A stretch of DNA of 64,000 nucleotides from Herbidospora mongoliensis. GTDB lineage: Bacteria; Actinomycetota; Actinomycetes; Streptosporangiales; Streptosporangiaceae. A program made the translations under genes and the position numbers. Of this stretch, positions 28,438 to 37,564 are shown piece by piece. Numbering within the stretch: position 1 is the first letter of the stretch; every line of letters begins with the position of its first letter. The stretch is from positions 275,194 to 339,193 of the forward strand of contig NZ_BBXD01000012.1 of NCBI RefSeq assembly GCF_001570545.1. The letters are read 5' to 3'. The notes under the pieces are model-generated. The model ran no database searches. It worked only from the letters and a program-made list of their open reading frames with translations, and was not told the origin of the DNA.

Positions 28438-29562
28438 TCAGGGCGTCGGCGTCACGAGTGATGCTTGTCCAGTGAAGCGTGCCGGGCTGAAATCCGGTGG
28501 GGGAGGCTCCAGGCCCAGGACCATCTCGGCGCAGATCCTGCCCACCGCCGGGGCGATGGCGAAGCCGTGGCCGCTGAATCCGGCCGCCACGTGGAGGCCC
28601 TCGGGGCCGGCCGGGCCGATCACCGGGGTCAGGTCGGGGGTGATGTCGTAGCAGGCCGCGTAGGACTGGGGGAAGACGACGTCGGGGAAGGCAGGGAACC
28701 TCGTCGTGAACTTGGCCGCCGCGCGTTCCAGTTCCACGTCGGTGGCCTTGTTGAGGTAGCCGTCGGGGGTGGTGAGTTCGGCGCCCGTGTGGGAGCCGAT
28801 GAGCAGGCGGCCGTGGCGTTCGTGACGGACGTACTGCATGCCGACCAGGTCGGTGAAGGCCGGGACCGGGCCGACGGGGGCGCCGGGGGCGGCGATGACG
28901 ATGGGTTCGCGGGTCGCGCCGATCGGGAGGGTCACGCCCACCTGGGCGGCCAGATCGGCGGTCCAGGCTCCGGCGGCGACGATCACGGTGCGGGCGCCGA
29001 TGATGCGGCCGTCGACCAGACGTACACCCGAGATCCGGGTGGAGTCGCCCAGGAGGGCGGCGACCTTCGTGTGCTCCAGGATGCGGGCGCCGCCGCGCTG
29101 GGCCGCCTGGGCGAAGTGGCGGCAGGTCGCGACCGGGTCGCCGTGGCCGCCGCGTGGTTCGAAGGCGAAGGCGGCGAAGTCCTTGGTCTCCAGGCCCGGC
29201 CACAGGGCCGCGATGTCGTCGTGGGTGACCGCGGCGACGTCGACGCCCAGGCCCTGGCGCATGGCCACGTTGTCGCGCAGGGCGGACGCACCCTGCTCGC
29301 CGACGCCGACGATGTGGCCGGTCTGGTGGAAGCCCAGGCCGGGGTGGCGTTCGAAGAAGCGGGTGCCCTCCCAGGCCATCTCGGTCAGGGTGGCGCAGTC
29401 GTAGTGGCAGCGGACCAGGCCGCTCGATTTGGCGGTTCCGCCGGAGCCGGTGGTCCGGCGCTCCAGTACCAGCACGTCGCGCTGCCCTCGGGCGGTCAGC
29501 GCGGCGGCGATCGACAGGCCTTCCAGCCCGCCCCCAATGATCACCACTGCGTGGGAGCTCAT
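28438..29562 (-). CDS. FAD-dependent amine oxidase (DAO/sarcosine oxidase type)
   Basis: The 374-residue flavoenzyme begins with the FAD-binding VVIIGGGLEGLSIAAAL (GxGxxG) and has the DAO-family layout: substrate domain in the middle, then CYDITPDLTPVIGPAGPEGLHVAAGFSGHGFAIAPAVG at the end, as in sarcosine, glycine and dimethylglycine oxidases. It should oxidise a secondary amine or amino acid. ATG 29562 gives the Rossmann start. It is divergent from a Gfo/Idh/MocA gene, suggesting a shared catabolic role; the substrate is unknown. Confidence 0.85.
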   Translation of the reverse strand: MSSHAVVIIGGGLEGLSIAAALTARGQRDVLVLERRTTGSGGTAKSSGLVRCHYDCATLTEMAWEGTRFFERHPGLGFHQTGHIVGVGEQGASALRDNVAMRQGLGVDVAAVTHDDIAALWPGLETKDFAAFAFEPRGGHGDPVATCRHFAQAAQRGGARILEHTKVAALLGDSTRISGVRLVDGRIIGARTVIVAAGAWTADLAAQVGVTLPIGATREPIVIAAPGAPVGPVPAFTDLVGMQYVRHERHGRLLIGSHTGAELTTPDGYLNKATDVELERAAAKFTTRFPAFPDVVFPQSYAACYDITPDLTPVIGPAGPEGLHVAAGFSGHGFAIAPAVGRICAEMVLGLEPPPPDFSPARFTGQASLVTPTP

Positions 29563-29631
29563 GGCGGGAAGTGAACCCTTGCCACATTGCCCACATGTGG
29601 CCCGCCGGTTTCCGATGGGTAACCTTCGGCC

Positions 29632-30525
29632 ATGAAGATCGCAATGATCGGTCTCGGGTCGATCGCGCGCAAGGCGTATCTGCCCGTGCTCAGCGCCATC
29701 GACGGGGCCGAGTTGGTGTTCTGCACCCGCGACCCGGCGACCCTGCTTGAGCTGGGCGACGCCTACCGGGTGCCCCGGCGGCACACGTCGGTGGCCGAGA
29801 CGATCGCCGGGGGCGTGGACGCGGCGTTCGTGCACACCGCCACCGACGCCCATCCGGCGATCGTGACCGAGCTGCTGGAGGCCGGTGTGCCGGTCTTCGT
29901 GGACAAGCCGCTCGCCTACCGGCTGGACGACGCCGAACGCCTGGTCGAGCTGGCCCGCGAGCGCGGGGTCCCGCTCATGGTGGGCTTCAACCGGCGGTAC
30001 GCGCCCGGCATCGTCCGGCTGAAGGACCTGCCGCGCGATCTGGTCATCCTGCAGAAGAACCGGCACACCCAGCCGGAGGACCCCCGCAGGATGGTGTTCG
30101 ACGACTTCATCCACGTGGCCGACACGCTGCGGTTCCTGGCGCCGGGGGAGGTCACCGACGTCTCGGTGAGAATCCGCCTTCAGGGAAGCCTGCTGGAGCA
30201 TGTCGTGCTCGAACTGTCCGGCGACGGGTTCACCGCCCTCGGGATGATGTCGCGGGTGAGCGGCCAGACCGAGGAGACCTGCGAGGTCATCGGGCGCGGC
30301 GAGAAGCACAAGGTGCTCGACCTCGGTGCGGAGATCGCCTTCACCGAGGCCGGCGAGCTGAGCGGGCGGCGTCCCGACTGGGTCTCGGTCGGGACGCAGC
30401 GTGGATTCTCCGGGGCCTGCCTCGCCTTCCTGACGGCGGTCGGCGAGGGCAGGCTGCTCGACGCGGGCGACGCGCTGGAGACGCACCGCCTGTGCGAGCG
30501 GATCCTCGACGAGGTCGATCGGTAG
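29632..30525 (+). CDS. Gfo/Idh/MocA family oxidoreductase
   Basis: The 297-residue NAD(P)-dependent enzyme has an N-terminal Rossmann fold (IAMIGLGSIARKAYLPVL) and the family's catalytic lysine in VFVDKPLAYRLDDAERL (EKP-like). A C-terminal beta-sheet domain follows. Members oxidise or reduce sugars, inositols and related compounds. It is short for the family (typically 330-370) because the C-terminal domain is compact. It is transcribed away from the FAD oxidase with 69 bp between starts. Confidence 0.85.
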   Translation: MKIAMIGLGSIARKAYLPVLSAIDGAELVFCTRDPATLLELGDAYRVPRRHTSVAETIAGGVDAAFVHTATDAHPAIVTELLEAGVPVFVDKPLAYRLDDAERLVELARERGVPLMVGFNRRYAPGIVRLKDLPRDLVILQKNRHTQPEDPRRMVFDDFIHVADTLRFLAPGEVTDVSVRIRLQGSLLEHVVLELSGDGFTALGMMSRVSGQTEETCEVIGRGEKHKVLDLGAEIAFTEAGELSGRRPDWVSVGTQRGFSGACLAFLTAVGEGRLLDAGDALETHRLCERILDEVDR

Positions 30526-30540
30526 ACGCGCGGCCCTGCG

Positions 30541-31518
30541 TCAGATGCTTCTCGACTGGCAGGCGTCGGCCACTCTGCCGACGGCGATCGCGTAGGCCGC
30601 CTGCCGCAGGGTCAGGCCCTGCTCGCGCGACAGCGCGGTGACCGCCCGGAAGGCGGGCTCCAGATGCGCGCGCAGCCGGGAGCCGAGATCGCCGACCGTC
30701 CATTCGCTGTGCGAGGCGATCGTGCCGCCGGCGTTCGCGAGAAGATCGGGGACGACCACACACCCCCGCCCGGTCAGCAGCGCGTCGGCCTCCGGGGTGA
30801 TCGGGCCGTTGGCGGCCTCGACGACCATCGGGGCCCGGACCTCGGTGGCGTCGTGGGCGGTGATCGTGCCCTGCGTCAGAACGAGTACGTCGGCGTCGGC
30901 GTTCAGCGCGTCGCGCCTCACCACGAAGCCCGCCGCGCCGAGCGTGGTGACGATCGCGGTCGCGACCGCGCCTTCGCCGTGGACGGCCACGGTCCGCGTG
31001 TTGTCAGTGAGCAGGACCCGCACGCCGAGCGCGACGGCCTCGGTCAGGTCGGGCCGCTGCCGTTGGGTCGGGACCGGCATGTCCCGGCCGATCAGCGGCT
31101 GGATCTCGTGCGTGTAGCGGCGGGTGAGCCGCTCGAGTTCACGCTCGGACAGGCTGGCCGGGTCGACGGCGACGCCGCCCTTCGCGCCGCCGTAGGGCAG
31201 CCCGGCCAGGGCGCACTTCCAGGTCAGGCCCATGGCCAGGGCGGTGACCTCGTCGAGGTCGGTGCCGGGATGGAACCGCACACCGCCCTTCGCCGGGCCG
31301 CGGGACAGGTTGTGCTGGACCCGGTAGCCCTCGATCACGTCGATCCGGCCGTCTTCGCGGCGGACCGGGACCGAGACGGTCAGAGAGCGGCGGGGTGTGG
31401 CGAGCAGGTGGTGCAGGCCCTCGTCGAGGGCGAGAAACCGGGCGGCCTCGGCGAGGTGGTGCTGGGCCGAGGCCAGCGGTTTTGCCGACGACACTGTCGG
31501 GATTTCCGTGACGGTCAT
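30541..31518 (-). CDS. shortened glutamate/leucine dehydrogenase-like protein
   Basis: The 325-residue protein is clearly in the Glu/Leu/Phe/Val dehydrogenase family: KGGVRFHP (K78), MGLTWKCALAGLPYGGAKGG (K101 and catalytic-type K113), EAANGPITPEAD, VPDLLANAGG. It is about 90 residues shorter than normal. After GRDMPVP (150) the expected PD.xT...M.W..DEY...TGKP..GGS.GR..AT stretch is missing, the catalytic Asp position is T151, and the GFGNVG coenzyme loop reads HGEGAVA. Catalysis may be lost or altered; a regulatory or moonlighting role is inference. Confidence 0.82.
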   Translation of the reverse strand: MTVTEIPTVSSAKPLASAQHHLAEAARFLALDEGLHHLLATPRRSLTVSVPVRREDGRIDVIEGYRVQHNLSRGPAKGGVRFHPGTDLDEVTALAMGLTWKCALAGLPYGGAKGGVAVDPASLSERELERLTRRYTHEIQPLIGRDMPVPTQRQRPDLTEAVALGVRVLLTDNTRTVAVHGEGAVATAIVTTLGAAGFVVRRDALNADADVLVLTQGTITAHDATEVRAPMVVEAANGPITPEADALLTGRGCVVVPDLLANAGGTIASHSEWTVGDLGSRLRAHLEPAFRAVTALSREQGLTLRQAAYAIAVGRVADACQSRSI

Positions 31519-31683
31519 AGGTGGTGCCTCTCGGATTGATCATCCGTCGCCGTTGACGGGTGATGTCCACCATTGTCCAGAGATTCGATCACGGCGATGT
31601 CCCATTTACGGGCTTGTCGCCGTTGTTTCGCGGAACGTGGTTCCACTATCGCACCACTGATGTCACCGGCCGTGAACGGGGTG

Positions 31684-32358
31684 TTACAAGCCGAGGTATC
31701 TCGCCAGCGACCGCATTCCGTGGTCGAAGAACTCGCGGCGGTGCGTGATCGTGTTGTCGAACTGGCCGAACAGTTCGAAGCTGATCGCGCCGAACAGGGC
31801 CGTCCAGGCGGTGACCGCGCGGGTGACGGCGTCGTCGGAGACGCCGGGCATGACGGCCCGGATCGCCTCGATGTCCGGGCTGATCACGGCCGGTGGTGGC
31901 GGGGCGAGGTCGGGCGGGGTGGGCCGGGCGTCGGCGATGATCCGGCCGCAGACGAGGGTCGTGCGCAGGGCGGGCCCGACGGTGTCGGGAGGCGCCTGGT
32001 AGCCGGGCACGGGGGAGCCGTAGAGCAGGGCGTATTCGTGCGGGCGGGCCACGGCGAAGTCGCGGACGGCATGGCATAGGGCCAGCCAGCGGTCGGCGGG
32101 GGCGTCGGTGTCTTTCTGGGAGGCCTCGGCCGCCTCGCCCAGCGCGGTGTAGCCGTCGATGATCAAGGCGGTGAGCAGGTCGTCCTTGGTCGGGAAGTAG
32201 CGGTGGATGGCTGAGGATGCCATGCCCATCTCGCGCGCGATCGCCCGGAGCGACAGGCCCGCGGCGCTCTCTCTGGCCAGGTGGGCGCGGGCGATGTCGG
32301 TGATCTCCCGGACCATCTCCGCTCTGACGCGTTCCCGTGCGGTTCGTGCTGCGCTCAT
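31684..32358 (-). CDS. TetR/AcrR family repressor
   Basis: The 224-residue regulator has an N-terminal TetR helix-turn-helix (LSLRAIAREMGMASSAIHRYFPTKDDLLTALI, about 36-67) and a C-terminal ligand domain of the WHG/TetR_C type (WTALFGAISFELFGQF). It is divergent from the SRPBCC-epimerase-PhoD genes, and two 15-bp palindromes lie between, so it probably represses both itself and that operon. The ligand is unknown. Confidence 0.88.
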   Translation of the reverse strand: MSAARTARERVRAEMVREITDIARAHLARESAAGLSLRAIAREMGMASSAIHRYFPTKDDLLTALIIDGYTALGEAAEASQKDTDAPADRWLALCHAVRDFAVARPHEYALLYGSPVPGYQAPPDTVGPALRTTLVCGRIIADARPTPPDLAPPPPAVISPDIEAIRAVMPGVSDDAVTRAVTAWTALFGAISFELFGQFDNTITHRREFFDHGMRSLARYLGL

Positions 32359-32390
32359 TTCCGCAGCTTAACAGAGCGGCGTACAGAAAA

Positions 32391-32440
32391 GAGAGCAGTG
32401 CTCTTGACGAGCGGCGCTCTCAAGAGAGAGCATTGCTCTC
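32391..32440. promoter_or_regulatory. paired TetR operators
   Basis: GAGAGCAGTGCTCTT (32391-32405) and GAGAGCATTGCTCTC (32426-32440) are near-identical 7-1-7 palindromes 35 bp apart centre to centre. A shorter GAGC-GGC-GCTC lies between (32409-32419), and TTGACG (32404-32409) could be a -35 for the SRPBCC gene. They are the natural target of the divergent TetR at 31684-32358. Confidence 0.75.
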
Positions 32441-32462
32441 AGAAGAGAGAAGGAGTCTGAAA

Positions 32463-32924
32463 ATGAGCGACCTGCACACCGACTTCGCGATGAAGGGCCG
32501 CATCGACGAGCGCGCCCCGGTCCGCAACACCTCGTCGATCGAGATCGACGCGCCGGCCGCGGAGGTCTGGGCGCTGCTGTTCGACCTGCGGGGCTGGGAG
32601 CGCTGGTGGCCCGAGCACAAGGTGCTCGAACTCGGCGAGATCGCCCCCGGCGAGGGGTACCGCTGGCGGCTGGGCGGCGTGAAGATCAGCAGCCGGTTCG
32701 CCGTGGTGACCGAGGGCCGCGAGCTGACCTGGAGCGGGGTGGTGCTCGGCGTCTACAAGGCCGTCGACCGCAACCTCGTCGAGCCGCTGCCCGACGGGCG
32801 CACCCGCGTGACCATCTCCGAATCGCTGGCCGGACCGCTGGCCGCGCTGCTCTACCCGGCCGCGAAGCTGCGCGTCGGCCATGAACGTTTCCTGAGCGCG
32901 ATCAAGAAAGAGGCGGAGAAATGA
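32463..32924 (+). CDS. SRPBCC family (START-like) protein
   Basis: The 153-residue protein has the SRPBCC/polyketide-cyclase-like hydrophobic pocket fold: SSIEIDAPAAEVWALLFDLRGWERWWPEHKVLEL at the start, RVTISESLAGPLAALLY later and a long C-terminal helix. Such proteins bind lipids or aromatic ligands. ATG 32463 follows GAAGGAG. The epimerase overlaps its stop by 4 bp, and the upstream operators put both under the divergent TetR. Confidence 0.82.
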   Translation: MSDLHTDFAMKGRIDERAPVRNTSSIEIDAPAAEVWALLFDLRGWERWWPEHKVLELGEIAPGEGYRWRLGGVKISSRFAVVTEGRELTWSGVVLGVYKAVDRNLVEPLPDGRTRVTISESLAGPLAALLYPAAKLRVGHERFLSAIKKEAEK

Positions 32925-33817
32925 GACACGTCATCATCGGGGCCGGCCAGGTCGGCGGCCAGCTCGCCGAATTGCTGCACGCGCTGGGGCACCAGGTCGT
33001 CCAGATCTCCCGGTCGGGCCGCGGCGCCCCCGGCGTCGAGAAGATCGCGCTGGACGCGTCCGACGCCGAAGCCCTGGTCAGGGCCGCCGACGGCGCCGAC
33101 GTCATCTACAACTGCGTCAACCCGCCCTACCACCGCTGGCCGATCGACTGGCCGCCGATGCACGCCGCGATGATCCGCGCCGCGCAGGAGTCGGGCGCCG
33201 TGCTGGTGATCCTGGGGAATCTGTACGCCTACGGCCCCGTCACCGGCCCCATGACCGAAGACCTCCCGCTGGCCGCCACCCACGTCAAGGGCCGGGTCAG
33301 GGCCGAGATGTGGGAGCAGGCCCTGGCCGCCGGGATCCGCACCACCGAGATCCGCGGCTCCGACTACTTCGGCCCGGGGTCGACCGGCGAGGCCTACCTG
33401 ACCATGCAGGTCATCCGGCCCGCCGCCGAGAACCGGCCGGTCGTCGTGCTGTCCGACCCCGACGTGCCGCACTCCTGGACCTACCTGCCCGACGTCGCCC
33501 GCGCCCTGGCCGTCGCGGGCACCGACGAGCGGGCCTGGGGGCGGCCCTGGCACGTCCCGACGTCGGCCCCGCTGACCTTCCGGGAGGTCGCCGAACGCGT
33601 CGCGCTGCTGACCGGCGGCCGGAAGCCGAGGATCGTGAAGGTGCCCAGAGCGGCGTTCCACGCCCTGGGCTGGACCTCGCCGAAGATGAAGGGGCTGCGG
33701 GAGACGCTTTACCAGTTCGAGGCCCCGTTCGTGCTCGACTCCACCGATTTCGAGAAGACGTTCGGCCTGTCTCCGACCCCTGTCGACGAGGCCCTGGTGG
33801 CGTCCATCGTGAGATAG
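32921..33817 (+). CDS. NAD(P)-binding epimerase/dehydratase-like protein
   Basis: The 298-residue protein has a Rossmann N-terminus MRHVIIGAGQVGGQLAELLH, an extended-SDR layout with ILGNLYAYGPVTGP (a tyrosine near the YxxxK position) and RGSDYFGPGSTGEAY, then PDVARALAVAG. The substrate is unknown. It starts with ATG overlapping the SRPBCC stop and ends 5 bp before the PhoD-like gene, so the three are one operon. Confidence 0.82.
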   Translation: MRHVIIGAGQVGGQLAELLHALGHQVVQISRSGRGAPGVEKIALDASDAEALVRAADGADVIYNCVNPPYHRWPIDWPPMHAAMIRAAQESGAVLVILGNLYAYGPVTGPMTEDLPLAATHVKGRVRAEMWEQALAAGIRTTEIRGSDYFGPGSTGEAYLTMQVIRPAAENRPVVVLSDPDVPHSWTYLPDVARALAVAGTDERAWGRPWHVPTSAPLTFREVAERVALLTGGRKPRIVKVPRAAFHALGWTSPKMKGLRETLYQFEAPFVLDSTDFEKTFGLSPTPVDEALVASIVR

Positions 33818-33822
33818 CCGGT

Positions 33823-35403
33823 ATGACTAGGTGCGTGGCACAACTAGTGATCGGGCCCCTCCTCCGCCACGTCGACGCGTCCACCGCGTCCATATGGGTG
33901 GAGACCAGCGACCCCTGCGCGGTCACCATCACCGCGGGCACCGAGCAGACGACAGAGCGCACTTTCACGGTGCACGGGCACCACTACGCGATCGTGGACG
34001 TGCCCGTGACCGAACCCGTCCCCTATGAGATATGCCTCGACGACGAGGCGGTGTGGCCGCTGGACACGATGGACCCCAGCGTCATCCGTCCCGTCGCCCG
34101 ACTGAACAAGGTCGTCTTCGGATCGTGCCGGACCAGCGTCCCCAATGACGCGGCCCACACCTTCTCCCACGGCGTCGACACCCTCTTCGCCTTCGGGCAC
34201 GCCCTGACCGTCCACGACGACCTGCCCGACCTGCTGATCATGCTGGGCGACCAGGTCTACGCCGACGAGCCGTCGGGCGAGATGCTCGACTACATCAAGG
34301 AGCGCCGGGGCGACCAGGAACCCCTGCGCGAGATCGCCGACTTCGAGGAGTACGCCGAGCTCTACCGCCAGGCCTGGAACGACCCGGAGATCCGGTGGCT
34401 GCTGTCGACCGTGCCGACCGCCATGATCTTCGACGACCACGACCTGCGCGACGACTGGAACACCTCCAAAGACTGGCGCGCCAAGATGGCGAAGGTGCCG
34501 TGGTGGCCGCGCCGGGTCGTGGCTGGGCTCGGCGCCTACTGGGTCTACCAGCACCTGGGCAACCTGTCTCCGGCCGAACGCGCCGTCGACGAGGTCTACA
34601 CCAAGCTCAAGGCGGGTGAGGGCGACGGCGCGGCGGTCCTCGACGCGTTCGCCGAGCAGGCCGACGCCGATCCGACGACCAGCCGGTGGAGCTACGCCCG
34701 CGACTTCGGCGACACCCGGCTGATCATGCTCGACTCGCGGTGCGCCCGGCACCTGGAGCCCCGCAACCGGTCGATACTCGACGCGACCGAGTGGGCCTGG
34801 CTGGAGGAGACGATGATCGACCCGCCCGAGCGGGTGCTGATCGGCTCGTCGGTGCCGATCCTGCTCCCGGCCGGGATTCATCACATCGAGACCTGGAACG
34901 AGGCCCTGTGCGACGGGGCCTGGGGCAAGACGGTGGCCCGATACGCCGAGAAGATCCGGCAGGGCGTCGACCTGGAGCACTGGGCGGCCTTCCGGCGCTC
35001 CTTCGACCGCCTGCTGAAGATGCTGGCCGCCTCGGGCACCACGGTCATGCTGATGTCGGGCGACGTGCACTACTCCTACGTCGCCCGGGTCAAGGGGCTG
35101 CCGATCTACCAGCTCGTCTGCTCGCCGATCCGCAACCCGCTCAGCCGCACCCTGCGCCTGGCCAACGTCATCGCCCAGTTCGGCGTGGCCACGCTGGTCG
35201 GCGGCCTGATCGCCCGGACGGCGAAACTACCGAAGCCGCCGGTGAAGTGGCGCATCACCGACGGCCCCTGGTTCCCCAACGCGCTGGCCACCCTCACTCA
35301 GGAGGACGGCAAGCACGTGGTCCGGTGGGAGACGCCGACCGTCCTCGACGACCCACCGAAACTCAAGGAGGTCTCCCGGGTGGAGCTCACGCCGATTCGC
35401 TGA
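33823..35403 (+). CDS. PhoD-like metallophosphatase
   Basis: The 526-residue protein has the PhoD-type metallophosphatase motifs: FGSCRTS, LLIMLGDQVYADE, MIFDDHDLRDDWN and MLMSGDVHYSYVA. An N-terminal fibronectin-like domain (about 1-90) precedes them. PhoD enzymes are usually exported alkaline phosphatases/phosphodiesterases, but no signal peptide is visible from ATG 33823, so this one is likely cytoplasmic. It is the third gene of the TetR-controlled operon. Its end overlaps convergent rocD by 17 bp. Confidence 0.88.
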   Translation: MTRCVAQLVIGPLLRHVDASTASIWVETSDPCAVTITAGTEQTTERTFTVHGHHYAIVDVPVTEPVPYEICLDDEAVWPLDTMDPSVIRPVARLNKVVFGSCRTSVPNDAAHTFSHGVDTLFAFGHALTVHDDLPDLLIMLGDQVYADEPSGEMLDYIKERRGDQEPLREIADFEEYAELYRQAWNDPEIRWLLSTVPTAMIFDDHDLRDDWNTSKDWRAKMAKVPWWPRRVVAGLGAYWVYQHLGNLSPAERAVDEVYTKLKAGEGDGAAVLDAFAEQADADPTTSRWSYARDFGDTRLIMLDSRCARHLEPRNRSILDATEWAWLEETMIDPPERVLIGSSVPILLPAGIHHIETWNEALCDGAWGKTVARYAEKIRQGVDLEHWAAFRRSFDRLLKMLAASGTTVMLMSGDVHYSYVARVKGLPIYQLVCSPIRNPLSRTLRLANVIAQFGVATLVGGLIARTAKLPKPPVKWRITDGPWFPNALATLTQEDGKHVVRWETPTVLDDPPKLKEVSRVELTPIR

Positions 35404-36595
35404 GCGCCGGTCCGGTGAGCACGGCCTCCAGTTGCTCCAGCGCCCACTCGATCTCGGCTGCCTCGACCACCAGGGGCGGGGCCAGCCGGATCGTGCTCCC
35501 GTGGGTGTCCTTGGCCAGCACGCCCCGCGTCATCAGGGCCTCGCAGATCCGCCGGCCGGAGGCCAGCGACGGGTCGATGTCGACCCCCGCCCACAGGCCC
35601 CGGCCGCGTACGGCGGTGACCCCGGGCAGCGCCCGCAGGCCGCCGAACAGGACCGGCTCCAGCTCGCGGGCGCGGGCCTGGTACTCCCCGCTCTTCAGCA
35701 GGTTGACCACGGTCTCGCCGACCGCGCAGGCCAGCGGGTTGCCGCCGAACGTCGAACCGTGCTGGCCGGGCTTGATCACACCCAGCACGCCGGCGTCCGC
35801 GGCGACGGCCGACACCGGCACGATCCCGCCGCCGAGCGCCTTGCCGAGCACGTACATGTCCGGGACGACGTTCTCGTGGTCACTGGCGAAGGTCTCGCCG
35901 GTGCGGCCCAGGCCTGACTGGATCTCGTCGGCGATCATCAGGATGCCGCGCTCGGTGCACAGGTCGCGCACCTGGCGCAGGTAGCCGTCCGGCGGCACCA
36001 GGACCCCGGCCTCGCCCTGGATGGGCTCCAGCAGCACGGCGACGGTGTTCTCGTCGATCGCGTCGGCGATGGCCTCGGCGGAGCCGTACTTCACGATCCG
36101 GAACCCGGGCGTGTACGGGCCGAAGCCGTCGTGCGCGTCGGGGTCGGTGCTGAAGCTGATGATCGTGGTGGTGCGGCCGTGGAAGTTGTCCTCCATCACG
36201 ACGATGTTGGGGTCGGTGATCCCCTTCACGTCGCGGCCCCACTTGCGGGCGACCTTGATCGCCGTCTCCACGGCCTCGGCGCCGGTGTTCATCGGCAGGA
36301 TCATGTCCTTGCCGCACAGCTCGGCCAGCCCGGCCGCGAACGCGGGGAACCGGTCGTTGAAGAACGCGCGGCTCGTCAGGGTGACCCGGTCGAGCTGGGC
36401 GTGGGCCGCCGCGAGGATCACGGGGTTGCCGTGGCCGAAGTTCAGCGACGAATATCCGGCCAGGCAGTCGAGGTAACGCCTGCCGTCGACGTCGGTGACC
36501 CAGGCGCCCTCGGCCGAGGCGATCACCACCGGCAGCGGGTGGTAGTTGTGCGCGCTGCGGCTCTCGGCCAGCTCGATCATCTCTCGCGTGTTCAA
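35387..36595 (-). CDS. rocD: ornithine aminotransferase
   Basis: RocD is a PLP enzyme that converts ornithine to glutamate semialdehyde. The 402-residue protein begins with the typical IELAESRSAHNYHPLPVVI and has MPMNTGAEAVETAIKVARKWG, the aspartate in LMIADEIQSGLGRTG and the PLP lysine in YVLGKALGGGIVPVSA. I chose TTG 36595, which overlaps the upstream stop as TTGA and has GGAG about 9 bases before; a start at 36619 would add eight non-conserved residues. It forms an arginine/ornithine pathway with the upstream dimethylargininase. Confidence 0.92.
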   Translation of the reverse strand: MNTREMIELAESRSAHNYHPLPVVIASAEGAWVTDVDGRRYLDCLAGYSSLNFGHGNPVILAAAHAQLDRVTLTSRAFFNDRFPAFAAGLAELCGKDMILPMNTGAEAVETAIKVARKWGRDVKGITDPNIVVMEDNFHGRTTTIISFSTDPDAHDGFGPYTPGFRIVKYGSAEAIADAIDENTVAVLLEPIQGEAGVLVPPDGYLRQVRDLCTERGILMIADEIQSGLGRTGETFASDHENVVPDMYVLGKALGGGIVPVSAVAADAGVLGVIKPGQHGSTFGGNPLACAVGETVVNLLKSGEYQARARELEPVLFGGLRALPGVTAVRGRGLWAGVDIDPSLASGRRICEALMTRGVLAKDTHGSTIRLAPPLVVEAAEIEWALEQLEAVLTGPALSESA

Positions 36596-37434
36596 AGGCG
36601 GATCTCCAGAGTGCAGCACTTGGGGCCGCCGCCGGCCTTGCGCAGTTCCGACAGGTCGACCGGGATGACCGAGTAACCGCCCCGCGCCAGTTCGGCGCTG
36701 AGCCCGGTGGCCTCGGCGTTGATGATCACATTCTTGCCGTCGGAGACCGCGTTGAGCCCCAGCACGAGCGCGTCCTCCTCCGAGGCGATGATCGCGTCGG
36801 GGAACATCCGCCGCAGCACCCGCAGGCTGCCCTCGGAGAAGGCGCCCGGGTAGTAGGCGACGTTACGCCCGTCGAGCGCGAACAGCGCGGTGTCGAGGTG
36901 GTAGAAACGAGGGTCGACCAGCCGCAGCGTGATCACCGGGCGGCCCAGGAACTCCTGCGCCTCCATATGGGCGGCCACGTCGGTCCGGAAGCCGGTGCCG
37001 GCCAGGATCACCTCGTCGAGCGTGAGGAAGTCGCCCTCGCCCTCGTTGGTGAAGTTCGCCTCCTTGACCGGCAGGCCCAGCTCGGCGAACCACTTGGCGT
37101 AAGCGGGCCCCTCGTCGGCCCGCTCGGCGTGCGCGAACCTGGCGCCGTAGACCTGCGCGTCGACCACGAGGGCGCCGTTGGCGGCGAACACCATGTCGGG
37201 CAGCCCGTCGATCGGATCGATCACGCTCACCCGGTGGCCCTGCGACTCATAAGCGGCCTTCAGGCTGTCCCACTGCTCAAGGGCCTTCTCGGCGCTGGCG
37301 CCGGCGACCGGGTCCATCCACGGGTTGATGGAGTAGGTGACGGCGAAGAATTCCGGGCGGCACATAAGGAAATGACGCGGCGTGGCCACCCGCTCGCGGG
37401 CGGTGGTCGTCGTCTCGTAAGTGGATGCGTTCAC
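36592..37434 (-). CDS. dimethylargininase / arginine deiminase superfamily enzyme
   Basis: The 280-residue guanidino-group-modifying enzyme has PDMVFAANGALV, TNEGEGDFL, YHLDTALFAL and the C-terminal nucleophile GGGPKCCTLEIRL (C273 by the GGGxxC pattern). Members hydrolyse N-methylated arginines to citrulline, or arginine/ornithine relatives. Coupling to rocD by a 4-bp overlap suggests a product that feeds ornithine metabolism. The start is GTG 37434, behind a well-formed promoter at 37470-37498. Confidence 0.85.
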   Translation of the reverse strand: MNASTYETTTTARERVATPRHFLMCRPEFFAVTYSINPWMDPVAGASAEKALEQWDSLKAAYESQGHRVSVIDPIDGLPDMVFAANGALVVDAQVYGARFAHAERADEGPAYAKWFAELGLPVKEANFTNEGEGDFLTLDEVILAGTGFRTDVAAHMEAQEFLGRPVITLRLVDPRFYHLDTALFALDGRNVAYYPGAFSEGSLRVLRRMFPDAIIASEEDALVLGLNAVSDGKNVIINAEATGLSAELARGGYSVIPVDLSELRKAGGGPKCCTLEIRL

Positions 37435-37469
37435 GCACGTCTCCGACGGTGAGCTGGGGTAGTGCTCTC

Positions 37470-37498
37470 AGACTAGGAAGCGGCGGCCCCTGCTCCAA
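37470..37498 (-). promoter_or_regulatory. promoter of the dimethylargininase-rocD operon
   Basis: On the minus strand: -35 TTGGAG (37498-37493), a 17-bp spacer, -10 TAGTCT (37475-37470). Transcription would begin near 37463, about 30 bases before the GTG. It lies just downstream of the Lrp-family gene, whose product is the obvious candidate regulator. Confidence 0.55.
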
Positions 37499-37564
37499 TG
37501 CGGCGACATTGCGTCCATAACGAGGTCTCTTGCGTTGTTGGGCCCGTTGGCGGTGATTTGTTGC

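Noticed and set aside
31632-31644. GGAAC-GTG-GTTCC inverted repeat upstream of the GDH-like gene as a LexA box
   Set aside because: The spacer is three bases, not the four needed for GAAC-N4-GTTC, and the gene has no DNA-repair link.
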